Source of the DNA: Steromphala cineraria
Lineage: Eukaryota > Mollusca > Gastropoda > Trochida > Trochidae
Length of the DNA stretch: 64,000 bases
NCBI GenBank assembly: GCA_916613615.1
Contig: OU744736.1
Location: 1,160,330 to 1,224,329, forward strand
Direction: 5' to 3'
The notes beneath the pieces were generated by a model. The model did not search any database. It was not told the origin of the DNA and was given only the letters and a program-made list of their open reading frames with translations. Numbering within the stretch: the first letter of the stretch is position 1; each line of letters starts with the position of its first letter. Positions 32,451 through 46,930 of the stretch are shown piece after piece. The position numbers and the translations under genes were made by a program.

Positions 32451-35400
32451 TGGGGAACCCTGATACGAAACAGCGTCATAGGTGGCGCTGCAGAATTTCC
32501 GTCCTTGTTGATAGCTCCGTATGTCCCTGGTGCCGTCAAAATGTCTTGATATGCAGTGACGTGTTTTGTTTTTAGTGCCTAATTTTGTGCATAATGATTA
32601 TGTTAAGATGATATTTCGAGTTAAATAGCGACTTAATATGTTTTCGAAATATTTTTGATAAAATTAAAGTAATTAAACAATTTCATGATTAATATGATAA
32701 CGTAAATCGCGGGCATGAATATTCCAAACCCGGAAGTAAAATGAGTATTAAGTTTGCCGTCGATCAAAAACGAAAACGACGTTCATTGGTTTGTTATAAA
32801 GTTATAATGATTAATTGTTTTAAAAATCTAGACATGTTACTTTGTTCCGTATTAGCATGACAATAATTAACCCTGGAAATGGAAATGCCGTACCAAACCG
32901 AGAGTGCTATGTACAGTGTCCGAGTTTCAAAAAATAATCATTTCCTTGTTTTCCGTGAGTAAATGTTGTCACGTACTGAATGATGTCAAATGATGTGTTA
33001 ATGATATTTCAAGTAGTGAAAAGACTTTCGGAAAATATAGTGTTTATAATTATAGTAATTAAAAGTGCTGGGACTGCTGGCCATATCTGAATGAAGTATA
33101 GGGATAGGGAGATGCAGGGATTGAGAAAGACAATACCAAATTTCAGATTTTAAAGTAATCTGGTGAATTTAAAATGGGTCATTGCCTTTTAAATTTAAAT
33201 GGCCTATTTTTATCCAATGTACAAAATGGGCCACAGGGTGGATCATTTTCTCTGTGAATAGACTAAATAAAATAATGTTAAAATAATTTATATTTAAAAA
33301 AATCACTGACGAATCATCAAAATATTCAAAATAATTCATCAAAACATCAATTACTTGCCTCTTTTTAAAAACATAATGACAATATTGGTTTGACTTGGAT
33401 ACAGAGCTGTGTGGTTTCAGTGACGAAATTCTGTTGTTAGTCAAGGACTGTACTTTATCCTCTGAACACTGAAGTCAAATGAAGATTTTCTACTGATGAT
33501 CAGTAGCTTTGTTTCCTGTCAGTGTAAATCAACTAATTGCCTAAGTAATGGAATATATGCTGTCATTATCAATTTGTCTAATGCTTACATTGCATTAAGT
33601 TCCTATCATTCTAACTTGTTTACATAACCTTTTATCAAAACTATAATATTGCATATCAATTTTTAGAAGAACATACACATTTGTCAGTTTTCCCTTTTGC
33701 AAATTTGTCAACTTAACTAAGTGTAAATAGGAATTGTTTTAACTAAATTTATCAACAGTGGGTCAATTGTACCTGCATTAGGGGGAATCAAATGTTTTGT
33801 GGAACACAATATATCATAACTCCAATTAAATCAAAATTGTCTGACTTCATGTTTAGTTTAGCAATCTCTTATATTTTGACATGACATTGTTTTGATTGTA
33901 AAACTTCTTTCAAAGATAACATGAACCCATGATGCCTGCCTAATCTAATATCTCATATCAATGTTACAGTTTTAGATAAAACTAGATTTACAGTTCTGGA
34001 ACTTTATAAAGCAAACATTCACTCATCTATGATTTGGCAGTTTGCAAGTGATTACCAGGATTTACCTGGAAATACTACATAAGATCATATGTTTAAAAAA
34101 ATCATCCAACACATTTTCAGAATTTATTTATAGAATAAATTTATTTTTTATCTTTAAAACTGGAATTACACAAATGTGATATTTGTTGGTGGCATGTGAT
34201 CAATAATCTGCTGCTACTTGATGCTGACAGGAGCCAGGAGGGTGAAGACTGAAGATGGATCTGAAACACAACACAAGAGTCTGTATCACATGTACAGATG
34301 ATAAGACCTAATATAAAATGAGCCAAAATTCACTTCCCGTATATTCTACTTATATAAATATCAAGATTAATGAGCATTAGAATGGAAGATCAAATAAATT
34401 TAAGAAAAAAAAACACCAAACACATTATAAGTGACTTATATTCACTTTGGGTCTTCAATATTGAAATTAATAATTTGGTGAAGAATGATATGTGCCATGT
34501 GTGTAAAAAGGTGTCACAATTCAAGGCTTATGTTTTCTTTAAAAAATCCACACACAAAATCATGTTCCCAAAAGCACATTTTCATACATTAATACAATAT
34601 TTAAACATTTAGAAATTCATGATAATAAAATCCAACACTACAAATGAATATTTAAGTTGTGTTACAATTACATATTTGGTATAAATACAGATGACTATTT
34701 TTTCTCATGTTTGTTCAGTTTACTGGTTCAAGTTGCAATAAATATTTCTAGTAGAAAATTTCTTTCTAAATAATTTTTTATCTTGCAGGACTTGAAATCT
34801 GCTGCTTTATAAACATGGATTTATATTTTGTTGCTGCAGATACTATTTAATAGTTTGTCATTATAGATAGTTCCAAACCAAATTTTGTTATGTCATTTGT
34901 ATACTTTATTATGGTTAATAATCAAAATTTCAAGATCATTCCAGAATGATTGCATTTCTTTGCAATCCAAATAAACATGAAAATTATTCCATTCACCTTA
35001 TAGCAAAAACAACAACATAAATTGTAAACATGTTTTGTTTCAAAAGTTCATTTAAACCAAGCCCTTTAAATGCATAGATATACTACTCAATTAAAATTCA
35101 TTTCCGGAAAAGAAGTTTGCCACTTAAAGCAAACTTTAGGTATCTCAGGATTAGAAATCAGTGTAACATAAAACAATCTGGGGCCTTTACAAGATTTTAA
35201 TAAATTCAAAAGATTTTTTTATTGGAGATACGTATATAAAAATAGAGATAAATTTTTAATTTGTGATAGCATATGTCCATGATTTGGGTATTCATTCAAA
35301 ACCTGCAAGAAAGTGCCTGAAAAAAATGACCTCAGAAAAAAATACTTAATTTGTTATGAAATGTACTGGTCAGCATCTAAATTGATGGAGTCCATGGATT

Positions 35401-36612
35401 TGTTTATGTAGACACATAGGAAAATATAATCTAGCGAGTAAGGTGCCTTTATTTAATGAGCAAGGTGGTTTTCATAATGAAACACAAAAGCAGCACAGAG
35501 GAATTTAACCTTACATTTCAATTAGAAAAACAACCCCTATAATCAATTATCATATCCTGAGATTTAAAATAAAAAGTAAATCCCCCATGAAAATATTTTG
35601 TATTTATTGAAATAAACCAAAAAAGATATGTTGAAGGAATGAGTGAAATTATTTGAATTGTAAAAAAAAATGAAACATTTATAAGTGTCATATTATGCTT
35701 CATTGTAGATATCATTTTGACAAGAATTAATTTGCGGATAAAGAGATTTTATTCGACTTGTCAAATTTCAATTTGGATTTAAAATTTAACTATTTGGATT
35801 TGCTAGTCAAAATTATAATTTCAACGCAAGAAATTCTTATCATTTGGCTATCAAAAAATTAAAACCCTGTGTGAAAAAATACTAAATAGTAAATGAATAA
35901 ATGGTCATAAACAAAATACCAACATATATTTAAGATTCACTTTGAATAGATTCCTCCTCATGGAGATCAATAGAAGTAATTAAGCTCAAAATAAATTGAA
36001 AATAATTTCTAAATTTGAGAGAACTGTATTTTTGATATTAAAATATCTTAATTATTTTAGAATTAAGGGAATTAACATTCTAGATTTCTTGACCAAGAAG
36101 AACGTAGAATGGATTTTAATTATCAAATTTTATTTTCTGTCAATAATTTCTGATAAAAATAGATTAGGCCACACAATTTAGAAACTGCATCATGTGTTAT
36201 TATTATTGATAGTTTGCTATTTTCAACAATCAAAAGAGAATTTCGAAATTAAGAATCGCGGAAATTTAAATGAAGTTGTCATATAAAAAAAATCTACTGT
36301 CACATTATTATCACGGCTTCTGTACACGGTATGCAGTCAGTCGATGCCTAGGCTAAAGTACTAGTATCGTTCTTTGAGTTTTCGGCAGTTGACAATACAA
36401 TGTCAGCTCCGAGTACTCACAAACGTGATAAATGTATTTGATTACCATACCTGATATCGCTGGCATGTGTTGTATCCCTCCTAGACCGATGTTATTCTTG
36501 AATTTTCGACCGTCAAAACTTCGCTCGCCATGTTGTTTGATTACGTAAGCGACACTTCCGGGACGGAAATTTCGACGCGCCACCTAGCGGATTAGTACGT
36601 CGGGGTTCCCCA
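32451..36612. mobile_element. 4.16-kb element with long imperfect terminal inverted repeats
   Basis: The left end TGGGGAACCCTGA, then AGGTGGCGC and AATTTCCGTCC, is mirrored at the right end. Read on the minus strand from 36,612, that end gives TGGGGAACCCCGA, AGGTGGCGC and AATTTCCGTCC at matching spacing. The interior is very AT-rich with no recognisable transposase. A minus-strand frame (36,583 to 36,353, 76 codons) begins inside the right repeat and could be a relic first exon. No clear target duplication flanks it, so the superfamily is unassigned. Confidence 0.65.
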
Positions 36613-38140
36613 TTGCAACAGGCACGTACTATGTCTTTTGATGTGATTCTTTATCGACTGAAGAAATATTTGCAAGGTTAATGGCCTTTTTCATTAGGGA
36701 TAAAGATAACTCTACATTGTTGTAGGTACACGTATCCTTGTTATGTAGCCTGTTATATTTTTATCAGAGCATTAAAGAGGGTTAATGAGAACCATATAGA
36801 AATGTAGGATGAAATGTTAATGAACGAATTGCAATATGGAGTGAAAAAAAAGGTAAAAAGGTAAAAGATAGAAATAACGTTTATTATTGGAAATGGGTCT
36901 CAGAATTTCAGTGAAGTACATTTCTTTTGAAAAAAGTTCTGAAAAGTGAATGACTAAGAGTTATTTTACTGCATGTAATTGGAATGATCAAACTCCAATA
37001 TCACATGAACATTACTTACCTTATTAGCTAAGAATTCTCCTTCTTATGACAGTTCTCCTTGCTTCACTCATATGTATCCATTAACACAAAAGCTGAAAAC
37101 AATTAGCAAGTGAACTGAAGTATGAGCTAACCTCAATAGCTGCTATGGCCATCATTTGCAGTCGAAATTCGTGACACACATTTGTGCAATGGAGTTGATA
37201 AGACGGTTGATATTATCCACTGTCATAACCTTTAAGGCCTTAAATGCAGCGTGATCAAATGTTACAGCACCTAATCCATAAAGTGTTTAATTGGGTTGAG
37301 ATCAGGACTAGGTGATAGTAGTTGCAAATAGTTGATGTTATGCAAGTGCGAGAAGGCTTATCTAACCTGACGTCTGTCATTGAAGATAACGAGGGCATGA
37401 ATCACAGGGATCCTATCGTGGTTTTGATGGACAAAATCGACGTTAATTTGTTAACATATATTAAGATATATTCAGCCGTTTAAGTTAAATAATAAAGGGG
37501 ATATACGCTATTGATATAGACAGTAACACTGAGTCGATAGAACTTGGAGTATCTGGATTTTAATATCAGTATTCTTCAGATATATTAAAGTGCTTGTGCT
37601 TCGTATTGGAAAATGTACCTCTTTAAATTAGACATATTTGAATGGTCACTATTAATGATTATTAATCTATTATTAATGGTTTATTCTATTAAGTTTAATG
37701 TTTTTGTTGGCCAATGCCTCCATTAGACCAAATTAAATGGAACTACTTGAATACTTTTATAAAACAAATTTGATTAATACTACCCTGCCTTTGAACGTTT
37801 AGCAAATCTGGACAATCAAGTGAATTGTATTTGTGGTTTTAAGTTAATCATTTAGATTCTACTGCCACACGCTGATCTTTGTAATAAAAGCGCTCAGCAA
37901 AATAATCTATGTCATGCTTTGCAAATAACATGCAGAATATCGTATAAAAATGTAATTATATGACAAACAGTATGTAACATGCATGTAACATATTGATACT
38001 GTGAGGACCTTTAGTTCTAGAATACATAAGGCTCAGTAAACTGTTGTTTTCTTGTGAAAAATAAATCCATAATTCAATGAAGATGATCAATCAACACATA
38101 GCAATGCATTTGAATTGAAAGTACGAATATACGAACCAGT
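36613..38140. other. AT-rich DNA, no gene recognised
   Basis: No supported feature was seen. Confidence 0.5.
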
Positions 38141-38149
38141 TCATTGAGA

Positions 38150-38515
38150 TCAGTTAACATTAGAGACATTATTTCAAGACCGTCATCTGTGTCAAACCCT
38201 GTTCGAAGAATCTCCAAAAATATGTGAATAATTAAATATTAAATCAATGAATTTAACAATACAATATTTTTTTCTTGAAGTATGTTAAAACATAAGCAAT
38301 GGAAGTAATATTGTATGAAAGGACATGCATACATACATGTATGTTATCAGTAAAAGTTCACCATGCCATAAAATTTGATAGCAAGAGTATGAAAAAGTTT
38401 CTCTTCTTTCTTCTGTCTTGAATTAAGCATGTTTAGCTTGAGGCTACACGAAGAGCAAATATGCTTTAATGCAATCTCGTTGCACTGTCAGGATAACCAA
38501 ATCGTCAATCTCACT
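38150..38515. repeat. Diverged block related to the interior of the triplicated unit
   Basis: GCATGTTTAGCTTGAGGCT, AGAGCAAATATGCTTTAATG and GTTGCACTGTCA parallel 47,610-47,690, and CTGTGTCAAACCCTGTT parallels 47,440 and 48,950. On the minus strand it keeps an open peptide RDCIKAYLLF; the matching peptide in the unit at 47.6 kb reads LDCILAYLLF. Orientation matches the forward copies. Confidence 0.55.
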
Positions 38516-41500
38516 TTGAAACATTTGAAAGAAAAATCTTAGATTTTGATACTACTTAACTCTTGAATTCCTGTGCCTTGAAGGATCTTGTTACACGATG
38601 ATAAATGTTTGAATTCACCAACATCATATCTGATCAAAGTTAAAACTATCAACCATAAAATCTTTACTTTCTGTTAACTACATGTGTTTCTGTTGTTACG
38701 AATGCATTTTGAGATCACCAATGAAACCGATAGGGAATGCGGTAGCACATGACATAACTTTTGGGATTACTAATTCTAACTGATGTGCACTTACAAACAA
38801 TTATTAGATTGTGTTTGTTTCAGATACATTTACGTCAGAGGAAACACAATTAACCAAAATATTGTTATGGAAGTGCTGTTCCCATCCAACAAATTGCCTC
38901 AATGGATGCAGATAATGAACAGTTCTTATACTGCTTCGTCGTAATTGGTAGCTTTCATAGTGCATTTTATAGACGCTATACACAATTTGAAGTAGAAAGA
39001 AGCAAACATGTGTATTTGTCATAAACAAGAGGGCCTTTCTGCAAATAAAATGTCTTTATCTGAGATTCATCTAGGTTTTTTTTCACCATCAATCAGTTAT
39101 CGTTTATATAAGGGAGTTTTCAATCTTTTGAAAAAAACTCGCCATATATCATCACTTGAGAAATGCAAAATTTTCAAAAGGTTAAGCTGAAAGTTTATAA
39201 GAACCGGTTGAGACTTCTAAGCTATTTCCTGACAATGACAGAACATTACCAGTATAAGAAAGTCATTCATAAGTTCTTTCAAAGCTTCGTTTGAGAACAC
39301 TAACTGAACTGCCTTTGAACAAAAAAAAATAGTTTTTCTTTAAAGAAAAGGAATTAAAAAATGATTACGCGGTATAAGATACAAAACAAGATGTAATTTG
39401 AATTTAAAATGCATATAGAAAGACATCAAAACAAGTTACCTTGTTGACTGCTATAATTCATATTCACAATGTTATATGACGACTTTTACAAATTTTGGTC
39501 CATATGTCCTTATCTATTTAAATAATTTTGTCACCATTTGTTGGTGTGCCTATCCATTACAACCATTACATCTGTTTGTATATCACACTTTGTATAAGTA
39601 AATGTTGTAATGTCAATCATTTATCTAACACTGTTATGATATGAGCTTATTGAATGAATAACTGTTATGATAGAGATTTTTTTTAAAGTTTGAGAAGTCA
39701 TTTAAAAATGACTTTTAAAACGATTGTATGTAAAACAAAATCAGTTGTTGGCAATATTTAATAACCATCTATCCTAGAATTACTTAATGTAGTCTTTCTC
39801 TCAAAGTTATTTCCGTTTGAATGCATAAAGAATTTGAAATTAACAGGTTGTTTTACAAGTTCAGGGACTTTTGACACTTTGGCATTTTTACAAGTGTATT
39901 TTCTGGAGGGTTCATTTTGTTAACATGTTTCCGCCTTCATGTCCATTCTTTCGTGTGTGGAAAAACTGTAAAAGTTCAAACTCGTTTGCAGACGAGTTAA
40001 CTTCATAAGTATATAACTCAATAGCCCTTTCAAACAACAACCTTCGAAACATGATAACTTAGTGATGTAATCAATGAATATTCATTCTACCATAAATGTG
40101 CAAAATACTTGTTTCTGATTGGCTACTGTGAAACATCAAAGGGTGTATAATTTGGTTATAGGTGCTCTGTTTACTTCGTCTAATGCGCAAGAATTCATTT
40201 GTAGCCTAGCAACAAGTAGTTCTCGAATATAATGATTTATCAATATCTTTTAAGTGAACATACTATCAAAAATATGCATACCTATCAGCTCTAAGACTGA
40301 TTACAATTAGTTTTGGTAGGTTCTAAACGATTCAATAAGAAATCATGAATCACGAAATCGGAATACTGATAACGCAATGCTATTTGTTTAAATATCATAT
40401 ATCACAACACAACATATACATATAAGAAGTCTCGAAAGATTCAAGATATACGAGATGTTGCTGATATCATCGGAGATGATGCAGGTATACATGTGGATCA
40501 AGTCGATAAACTGTCTCGAAAATGATCCCTGTGAAACTATTCATAAAGTAAAGGATAGACTTGAATCTTAATTATACCCAAGAGAAGAGTCAATAGTGTC
40601 CTTTGCCGGATAATTATTACCTTAGTTTCGCCAATCTCTTTGCAATTCATTTCATTTAACACTGAGTTGACTATATTGCCCATAGAGAGAGTTTGTTTGT
40701 ATATAAAGGTAAAAAATACGTTCCATCTACGACGTAACAAAAGATTAAAACATTAGATAAAAAGGTCATCATTGTTTGGGTGCTGGAGCACAACTCGCAA
40801 ACTTTAAAACTTTAAATGATGATACATGGAATGGCCGTTTTCATCGTGTTGGTTTTTCTTGTTTCAAAGGTAGTATTTTCAGAATGTCAATTTTGACATG
40901 ATCCATTTCACGAGTTTTTCAAGTGATTTGTTTGGTCAATGACATTTATCTGGGATATGTGTCCAAATTTGACTAATATACTTGTAGGGCGAGTTCTATT
41001 GACTTTCAGCGAATTAACAATTCCTATGGATTTAAAAAAATCTACATCAAGATAAAGCATGTAATTCACTCTTTTTCAGCTGATCTGTTATCAGACAAAA
41101 AGATTATGTGAAATATGTCTCACGTGAATTTCCTAAAGGGAAGATGCAAGTATGAAGCTTTATCATTTGGTACTAGCTGACCATGTCCTGATACTGTTCA
41201 AGAATTCACAAATGCAGTGGTAAATTCAACAATTGCCTTAATATTATTATACGAATGCAAAAGCTGTTAGATTAGAGCCTCTCACGATTTTTGCTGATCA
41301 CTTTAGAAATGGGGGCCGGTTTACTTTGGAAATATAGAAAATGCAATCAAAACCCTGCTGTCTAGACTAAAAATTGTAAGATGACCATCCAGGTTAGCTA
41401 GATATTACTGTTTAATATTTATCAGTGCCTTTGCACATGAGATGATATGAAAATAAACATGTTTCTTAAGGTTGAGCAAGCACAAATAATTTTGTAATTC

Positions 41501-41820
41501 ATATCAGTTCTTGACAAATTCAGCATATATAAATATGTCAATGATTTGTCCCAGAATGATTCATAAAACATATAATTACAACAAAGTTGAAAAAACAAAG
41601 CTTGTTAGATATCTTGATATTTGTCAGTTGCATTGATCCTCTTTAAGAAATCTATTATCAGTCTGATACCAATCAGTTTCATTTGTAATCTTAGTTGGTT
41701 TTTTTCAGTTTCTCTTGATTAATGATTTATCTGAATTCATATATATGTATCTGTTTGGGAAAATGAACAAAGAAAATATGATATGCTTATAAGAAATTTA
41801 TGAGCACTGTTAAATATATA
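38516..41820. other. AT-rich DNA, no gene recognised
   Basis: Only short frames without recognisable domains. No repeat family copy was recognised. Confidence 0.5.
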
Positions 41821-42778
41821 GAGAATACTAAACGAATGGTAATGTGATAACATTTTTAAGCAACGAGTGTATAGAAATGGTATCAGACGAACAAAAGTGA
41901 GTCTGATACCAAATTCTATTCACGAGTTGCTTAAAAATGTTATCACATTACCATGAGTTTAGTATTTTATTTATTACTCAACCCTCATATCAATATTTAT
42001 GTAAACAAATCGCCAAAACAAGAATCAGCTGACTTGGAACAGTCGGAGAAACCAGCGTATGAAATTCCAAATAAAATAGTTCGCTATTTTTTGGATGTTT
42101 ACACATATCATACGCCTATTAACATGAAACAAACTATATTGGTTAAAAATATTTCATTATCAAAAGATGCATTGATAAAATAAACACTAAGAAGCAACGA
42201 AAACTGTCAACACATCATGCACTCACAAGTGACGTCATCAGATCGCCAAGTGACGTCATCGGAATGTGTCCTGTTTCTAGGTCACGCTATGTAGGCGAAC
42301 AGTGTCAACGACAACGATTGATTGGTTGATTACATTGACATGAGTTACTGAATGTGTTGATAGAATCGGGAGATAGAACTTGGGGAAAGGTAGTTAAACG
42401 ATAACTTGTTCGGATTTCGTGCTTGTGGAGAACAGTCGAAACACCAGTTATGTTACGGTAGGCAGAGGAGGCAACACCGCTTTCGACGGCACAGAAGGTG
42501 GACAAGTGATTAAGCGAAGGATAGATTTGTGATGATTATCAAAAAGATAATGCATCTAAAATGTAAAAAACCCGCTTAGATAATATTTTTTCACATAAAT
42601 AACCATTTTGTTGAGAATATTAAAATTTGTCAGTCGCCACTTATAAGTCACGTCATTGGACAATGTCATGTGACGTTCGAAAGTAGTTCCGTTTCTTTGC
42701 ACGAGATGGTAACACACATGTGTGTTACCAACTCATTGTTATCTAATGAGTGATCTCACCACGGTTGAGTAATAAATA
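41821..42778. mobile_element. Foldback MITE, palindromic-end family, copy 4 (most complete)
   Basis: Starts GAGAATACTAAACG, then a palindrome of about 130 bp whose arms close around GTATCAGACGAACAAAAGTG, ending GTTTAGTATTTTATTTATTA. A body of about 800 bp follows, bounded by TTATTACTCAACC (about 41,972) and its complement GGTTGAGTAATAA (from 42,763). The body carries paired GACGTCAT boxes and a CACACATGTGTG palindrome. Noncoding. Confidence 0.8.
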
Positions 42779-44445
42779 TTTGTTCAAAATGACGAGTGCT
42801 GTGCATTGATATAAGAGTTTTTTTCAATTATCTAAAGAACAAAAGTGTCGATCCGTTTCCATTTGGACGTAACAAAACATAGCATTATTAATATCAAATC
42901 TCATACCAACGCATAGGTCGTAGGGTGATATGGGATATGAAGTTGAACATTAATATGGTAATTCAAATTGTTTTTTAAAGTTCCCTCGTTCACCCAATTT
43001 CATTTATATACACATGTATATATGTAAAATTCTTATATCGCTCGTGATAAAAGTATAGACATATAAAAAATCTAAACTCTCAAAATCCTTCAACTGGAAT
43101 TTTCTTCATGATCATCAAATAAGGGGAAACGCACATACAAAGTAATTTAGAGGTGAAACCGTATTGCTGTAGCTAAACAGACACTAGAATGCAATGACAA
43201 ACAGTGTTTTCTCTAAAGGTGACGAAATAAAGGAAAAAAATCAACTAGTGATTTCGACTGAAACGAATCGTTGATAAAGTTTCCTGTTTCTGTAAGAAAC
43301 ATGATCCAGAACATCTCATTTACCCTCTAAGAAATGATTGTTTTAAAAATCGTCGAATAAATAATGAAAATGTTCTCATGCTGTCATTACAAAGCAAACA
43401 CCTGAACAAGCGATCAATGAGAACTTTCTTTCAAGTGTTTGAAGTCTGTTTAGCAACTGTGAATCTTTCTATTCATTGTCTCTAGACAACACATATGTGC
43501 ATTAGTATTTCCGTGTTATCAAATATTGGTACCATTCCAGCTCAAAATTGTCCTTTGTGGATGTTTGAAAACAGGCTGGTGGTAAAGCCTAAGTTTAATT
43601 GAGTGCTTTTATTTTGAATATCAGGGAACAAAGAATATTGCTTTACAGAGGAGTTCATAGAAACTTCATTTAAACATACAAGTCAAACAAGTTAGCTATC
43701 TTGTCAATAATAATAAAAAAAACGTTAAAGTTGCACCTCTTTCGATAATCTTGTTTGCACTTTTTTAAAGATAATCTTTGTCACCAAGGCTTTTTTTACA
43801 GTTAAACTTCCAATAATAATATATACCAACTTCAAATTTCATGGATTCTAAAGAATGTATTACTAAAACAACTATTTGGTCAAACAAATTAAATGGGTCA
43901 ATGACACATCACAACAGATTTTTTTGTAACATAAACAATTTTAAAATCAACAAGTTTACTTATTTCTTGCAAATGCACTACTGCAAATGGGAAAAACATA
44001 AAGCGTTTGAGGAAATCAATTAAACGATGAATATTCAGAAGCCTTCACTCATCATGTTTACCTACGTACAAAGGTTGAAATCTTTCTTTTCTTTAATTGT
44101 CCCTTCCAAATCTAGAGACAAATCCACAAGCATCTTCTTACTATGTCACCTATGCCATCAAATTATGATGTATCAAAATACCTGACATTGCATAAATAAA
44201 GAAATCGATGTGAAAGAAGTCATACGAGTCAAGTATTTTGTTTATTTTTGTGTTAACTAGACCCTGACATTGACTTTGATTGTTTTCACTGGATAGTCTA
44301 ATGCAGTTATAAGGCAAATTTTATTACACATGAATAACCATTGAATATTCGGTGATAATGGTGATGATGATGATGTTTGTCTTTATTTGATGTATAAGAA
44401 ATGGTTGATTACTGAGGTAATTGAAAAACCCACAAATGATATAAA
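42779..44445. other. AT-rich DNA, no gene recognised
   Basis: This stretch abuts the left edge of the segmental triplication. No supported feature was seen. Confidence 0.5.
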
Positions 44446-46249
44446 TGTATAACTATTAAAACTAGTATCGTACGTTATTCAACATATCTATAACTTTCAT
44501 TAGAATGAACCTTGAAATAAACTTCTTTCCCTTTTGTTTATAGCCTAAAGTGCGTTCCCTGGTACATTTACGTAAGTAATGACGACAACAAAACTTAAAA
44601 GGCCAAAGTATATCCTTGCTAGTCAATCTATCATGTTTCGTTTAGCTTTGTAACTAGTTCCTCGATATCAATACGTGAATGGCAGTTGAAGTATTTGAAG
44701 TACATTTAGTATTCTAAACCTTTTCTAGAATAGCAAGCTTAAGTTTGTTCGATTAGTTGTACAAATATTTAAAAAACATTTTAAGTCACCTGTTTTGCTT
44801 CAATTTCGTAATCAGTATGAAATTTAATGCGGTTTCTTCATGTAAATTCACTGATTAAACCATTGTTCCTCCATTTATCAGCGGGAATGTTAAATCGTTT
44901 GAACTGTAAGGAACAATTGAACATTTAAACATTTTTCAATAGCTATGAGTGAACAATAGTTGCAGATAAACAATAACATAATGAATATCAACATTCATTC
45001 AAACACATTTTATCATCAAAAGAGAAATTGAACACTTCAACCAGATTTGAACATTTTAATACCCTGTTTATGTAATTGGCTGATAATCTAATGTTTGTTT
45101 ATGTCGGAAAAAGGAAATACAGAAAAAAACTCTAAATAATGTAAATAAGAAAAGTTAACGGATATTATTTAGAATTGTTGCCGATGAAGGATACTACTTC
45201 TTTATCAATACCAACCAGTATCTTGAAGGAGTTATGAGCTCCAATGAGAATATCTATACACTTTTGTGATGTCATACTGGCGATAAGTTTAACAGTTGTG
45301 TATTCATGTTACAGCACAGATTCTTGATTTACAATTCAAACTTAATCAAATGCTTATTCAAAGCAAGACACTTTTTCAGTTTCTAGCAAAAAAATAACTT
45401 TTTAAATGTTGAAAAACGTTAAAAAGTTTTACTCTGTTTATTATTACTTAGAGTTAAACAAAATGGAATTTTGAACAAATTATCAATGATATCAATATAA
45501 TTAACCATATTGTGCTTATACCTAAATTGATAATACTGTTTATAGATGGAGCCTTTTTGCTAACTTAAACAAGACCATCTTCTAATCGAGGGTAAATCAA
45601 ACACGAAAAGGTTACTAATAATTACGTTTTAATCAAAAAACGTGTTAGAAACCTGTTATCAAAAGGCCATAAGTTATCAAACAAAACGTTTTGTTCTATG
45701 AATTTCCGAATTCATACTTTTATGTCGATGGCAAAGTTTTAGATTGGATCAATATATATTGATATCCCATATAATCTCACTTACAGAAAGACGATGTGTT
45801 CATACAGTCAATAAAGCAAGGATAAATTCGGAAATTTGTATTTTCGATCTTGTTATTGTCAAGATATCCCAAAGAGTACAGATATCAATGAATAGTATTT
45901 TTTTGTAAATTCCTCTAATAATTTCACTGCAATGAAGAGGAAGCTTTAATCAGAAAACCTCAAACAAAATCTGCTTTATTCTTAAAAGCCCTTTTTTTTA
46001 GAAAAATTACAATTCAAAACCTAAATATCATATTATTTTTTGTGTGTATCAAATTACTGTAACCAATTCTGAAGATTTGCTTCTTCCTTTCGTTCAAAAC
46101 CATTTTCAATGAAGGAATTGAAGTTGATAACAGTTTAAAAGAATTTCAAATACTATAAAAGGAATATAAATACTTAAATGTGTTCCCTCTCTAAAGGCTA
46201 ATGGCCACAATGCATTTGCTTGACAATGACTAAATGGCACCAGTTCAAT

Positions 46250-46477
46250 TTAAAAACCTTTAAACATTCTGAACACGCTTTTGCAATTATTGATTGTCTG
46301 CATTCGAAATAGTAAATTGTCTGGACAATCAAGGAAGTGATAGGTATTCGTTACAGCGGGTATCGCCCAAATGATCTGAGTCAACCATCTTGAGTCAACA
46401 AACTGCCCACTAGATTTGTTATCATAGAGTTCAGCTAACTCTCTCAAATACGTGTGACTGATTTGAAATATATACAT
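46250..46477 (-). pseudogene. Candidate exon fragment of unknown protein, copy 1
   Basis: A 75-codon minus-strand frame with WLTQIIWAIPAVTNTYHFL, DCPDNLLFRMQTINNC and SVFRMFKGF, then a TAA. In the reversed copy the TAA codon reads GAA, and the frame continues to PFSHCQANGLWPL. Three Cys residues are conserved. I do not recognise the family. Substitutions between copies are mostly amino-acid-changing, so selection is not shown. Confidence 0.3.
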
Positions 46478-46930
46478 ATTTCATTTTGCAAAAACAACTT
46501 CTAACGATATTTGAGCTAGATAATGAATTTCCAAAATTATTGATTTCTTCACTGATTGTGAAGCTAGAGCATTCGGCAAATGAGCTGTGCAGAGTGCTCT
46601 TTTGCCAAATGAAATGCAAGCTATAAAGCAAACATTACATATTTTTATAAAATCAAGTTATTATCAAAGATCATCTTGTGTCCTACTAGTAAGGTCGTTT
46701 TCAAAGGAGTTAATATATTGAATAGCATCTTTTTCCTTTGATTTCTTAACGCTTACAAGACTTGACCTTAAATAAATTGCCATGGTACAACATTCAATTT
46801 GTTTCTATATTTTATCATATACAGACACAGACATTTATTTCTATTTGTATTGTATGATTTATTTTACAGTTTTTAACAAACAGGATTTAACAAAACTTGT
46901 CAAAAGGTGTGAAGCAGCTTCTCTTTTGAC

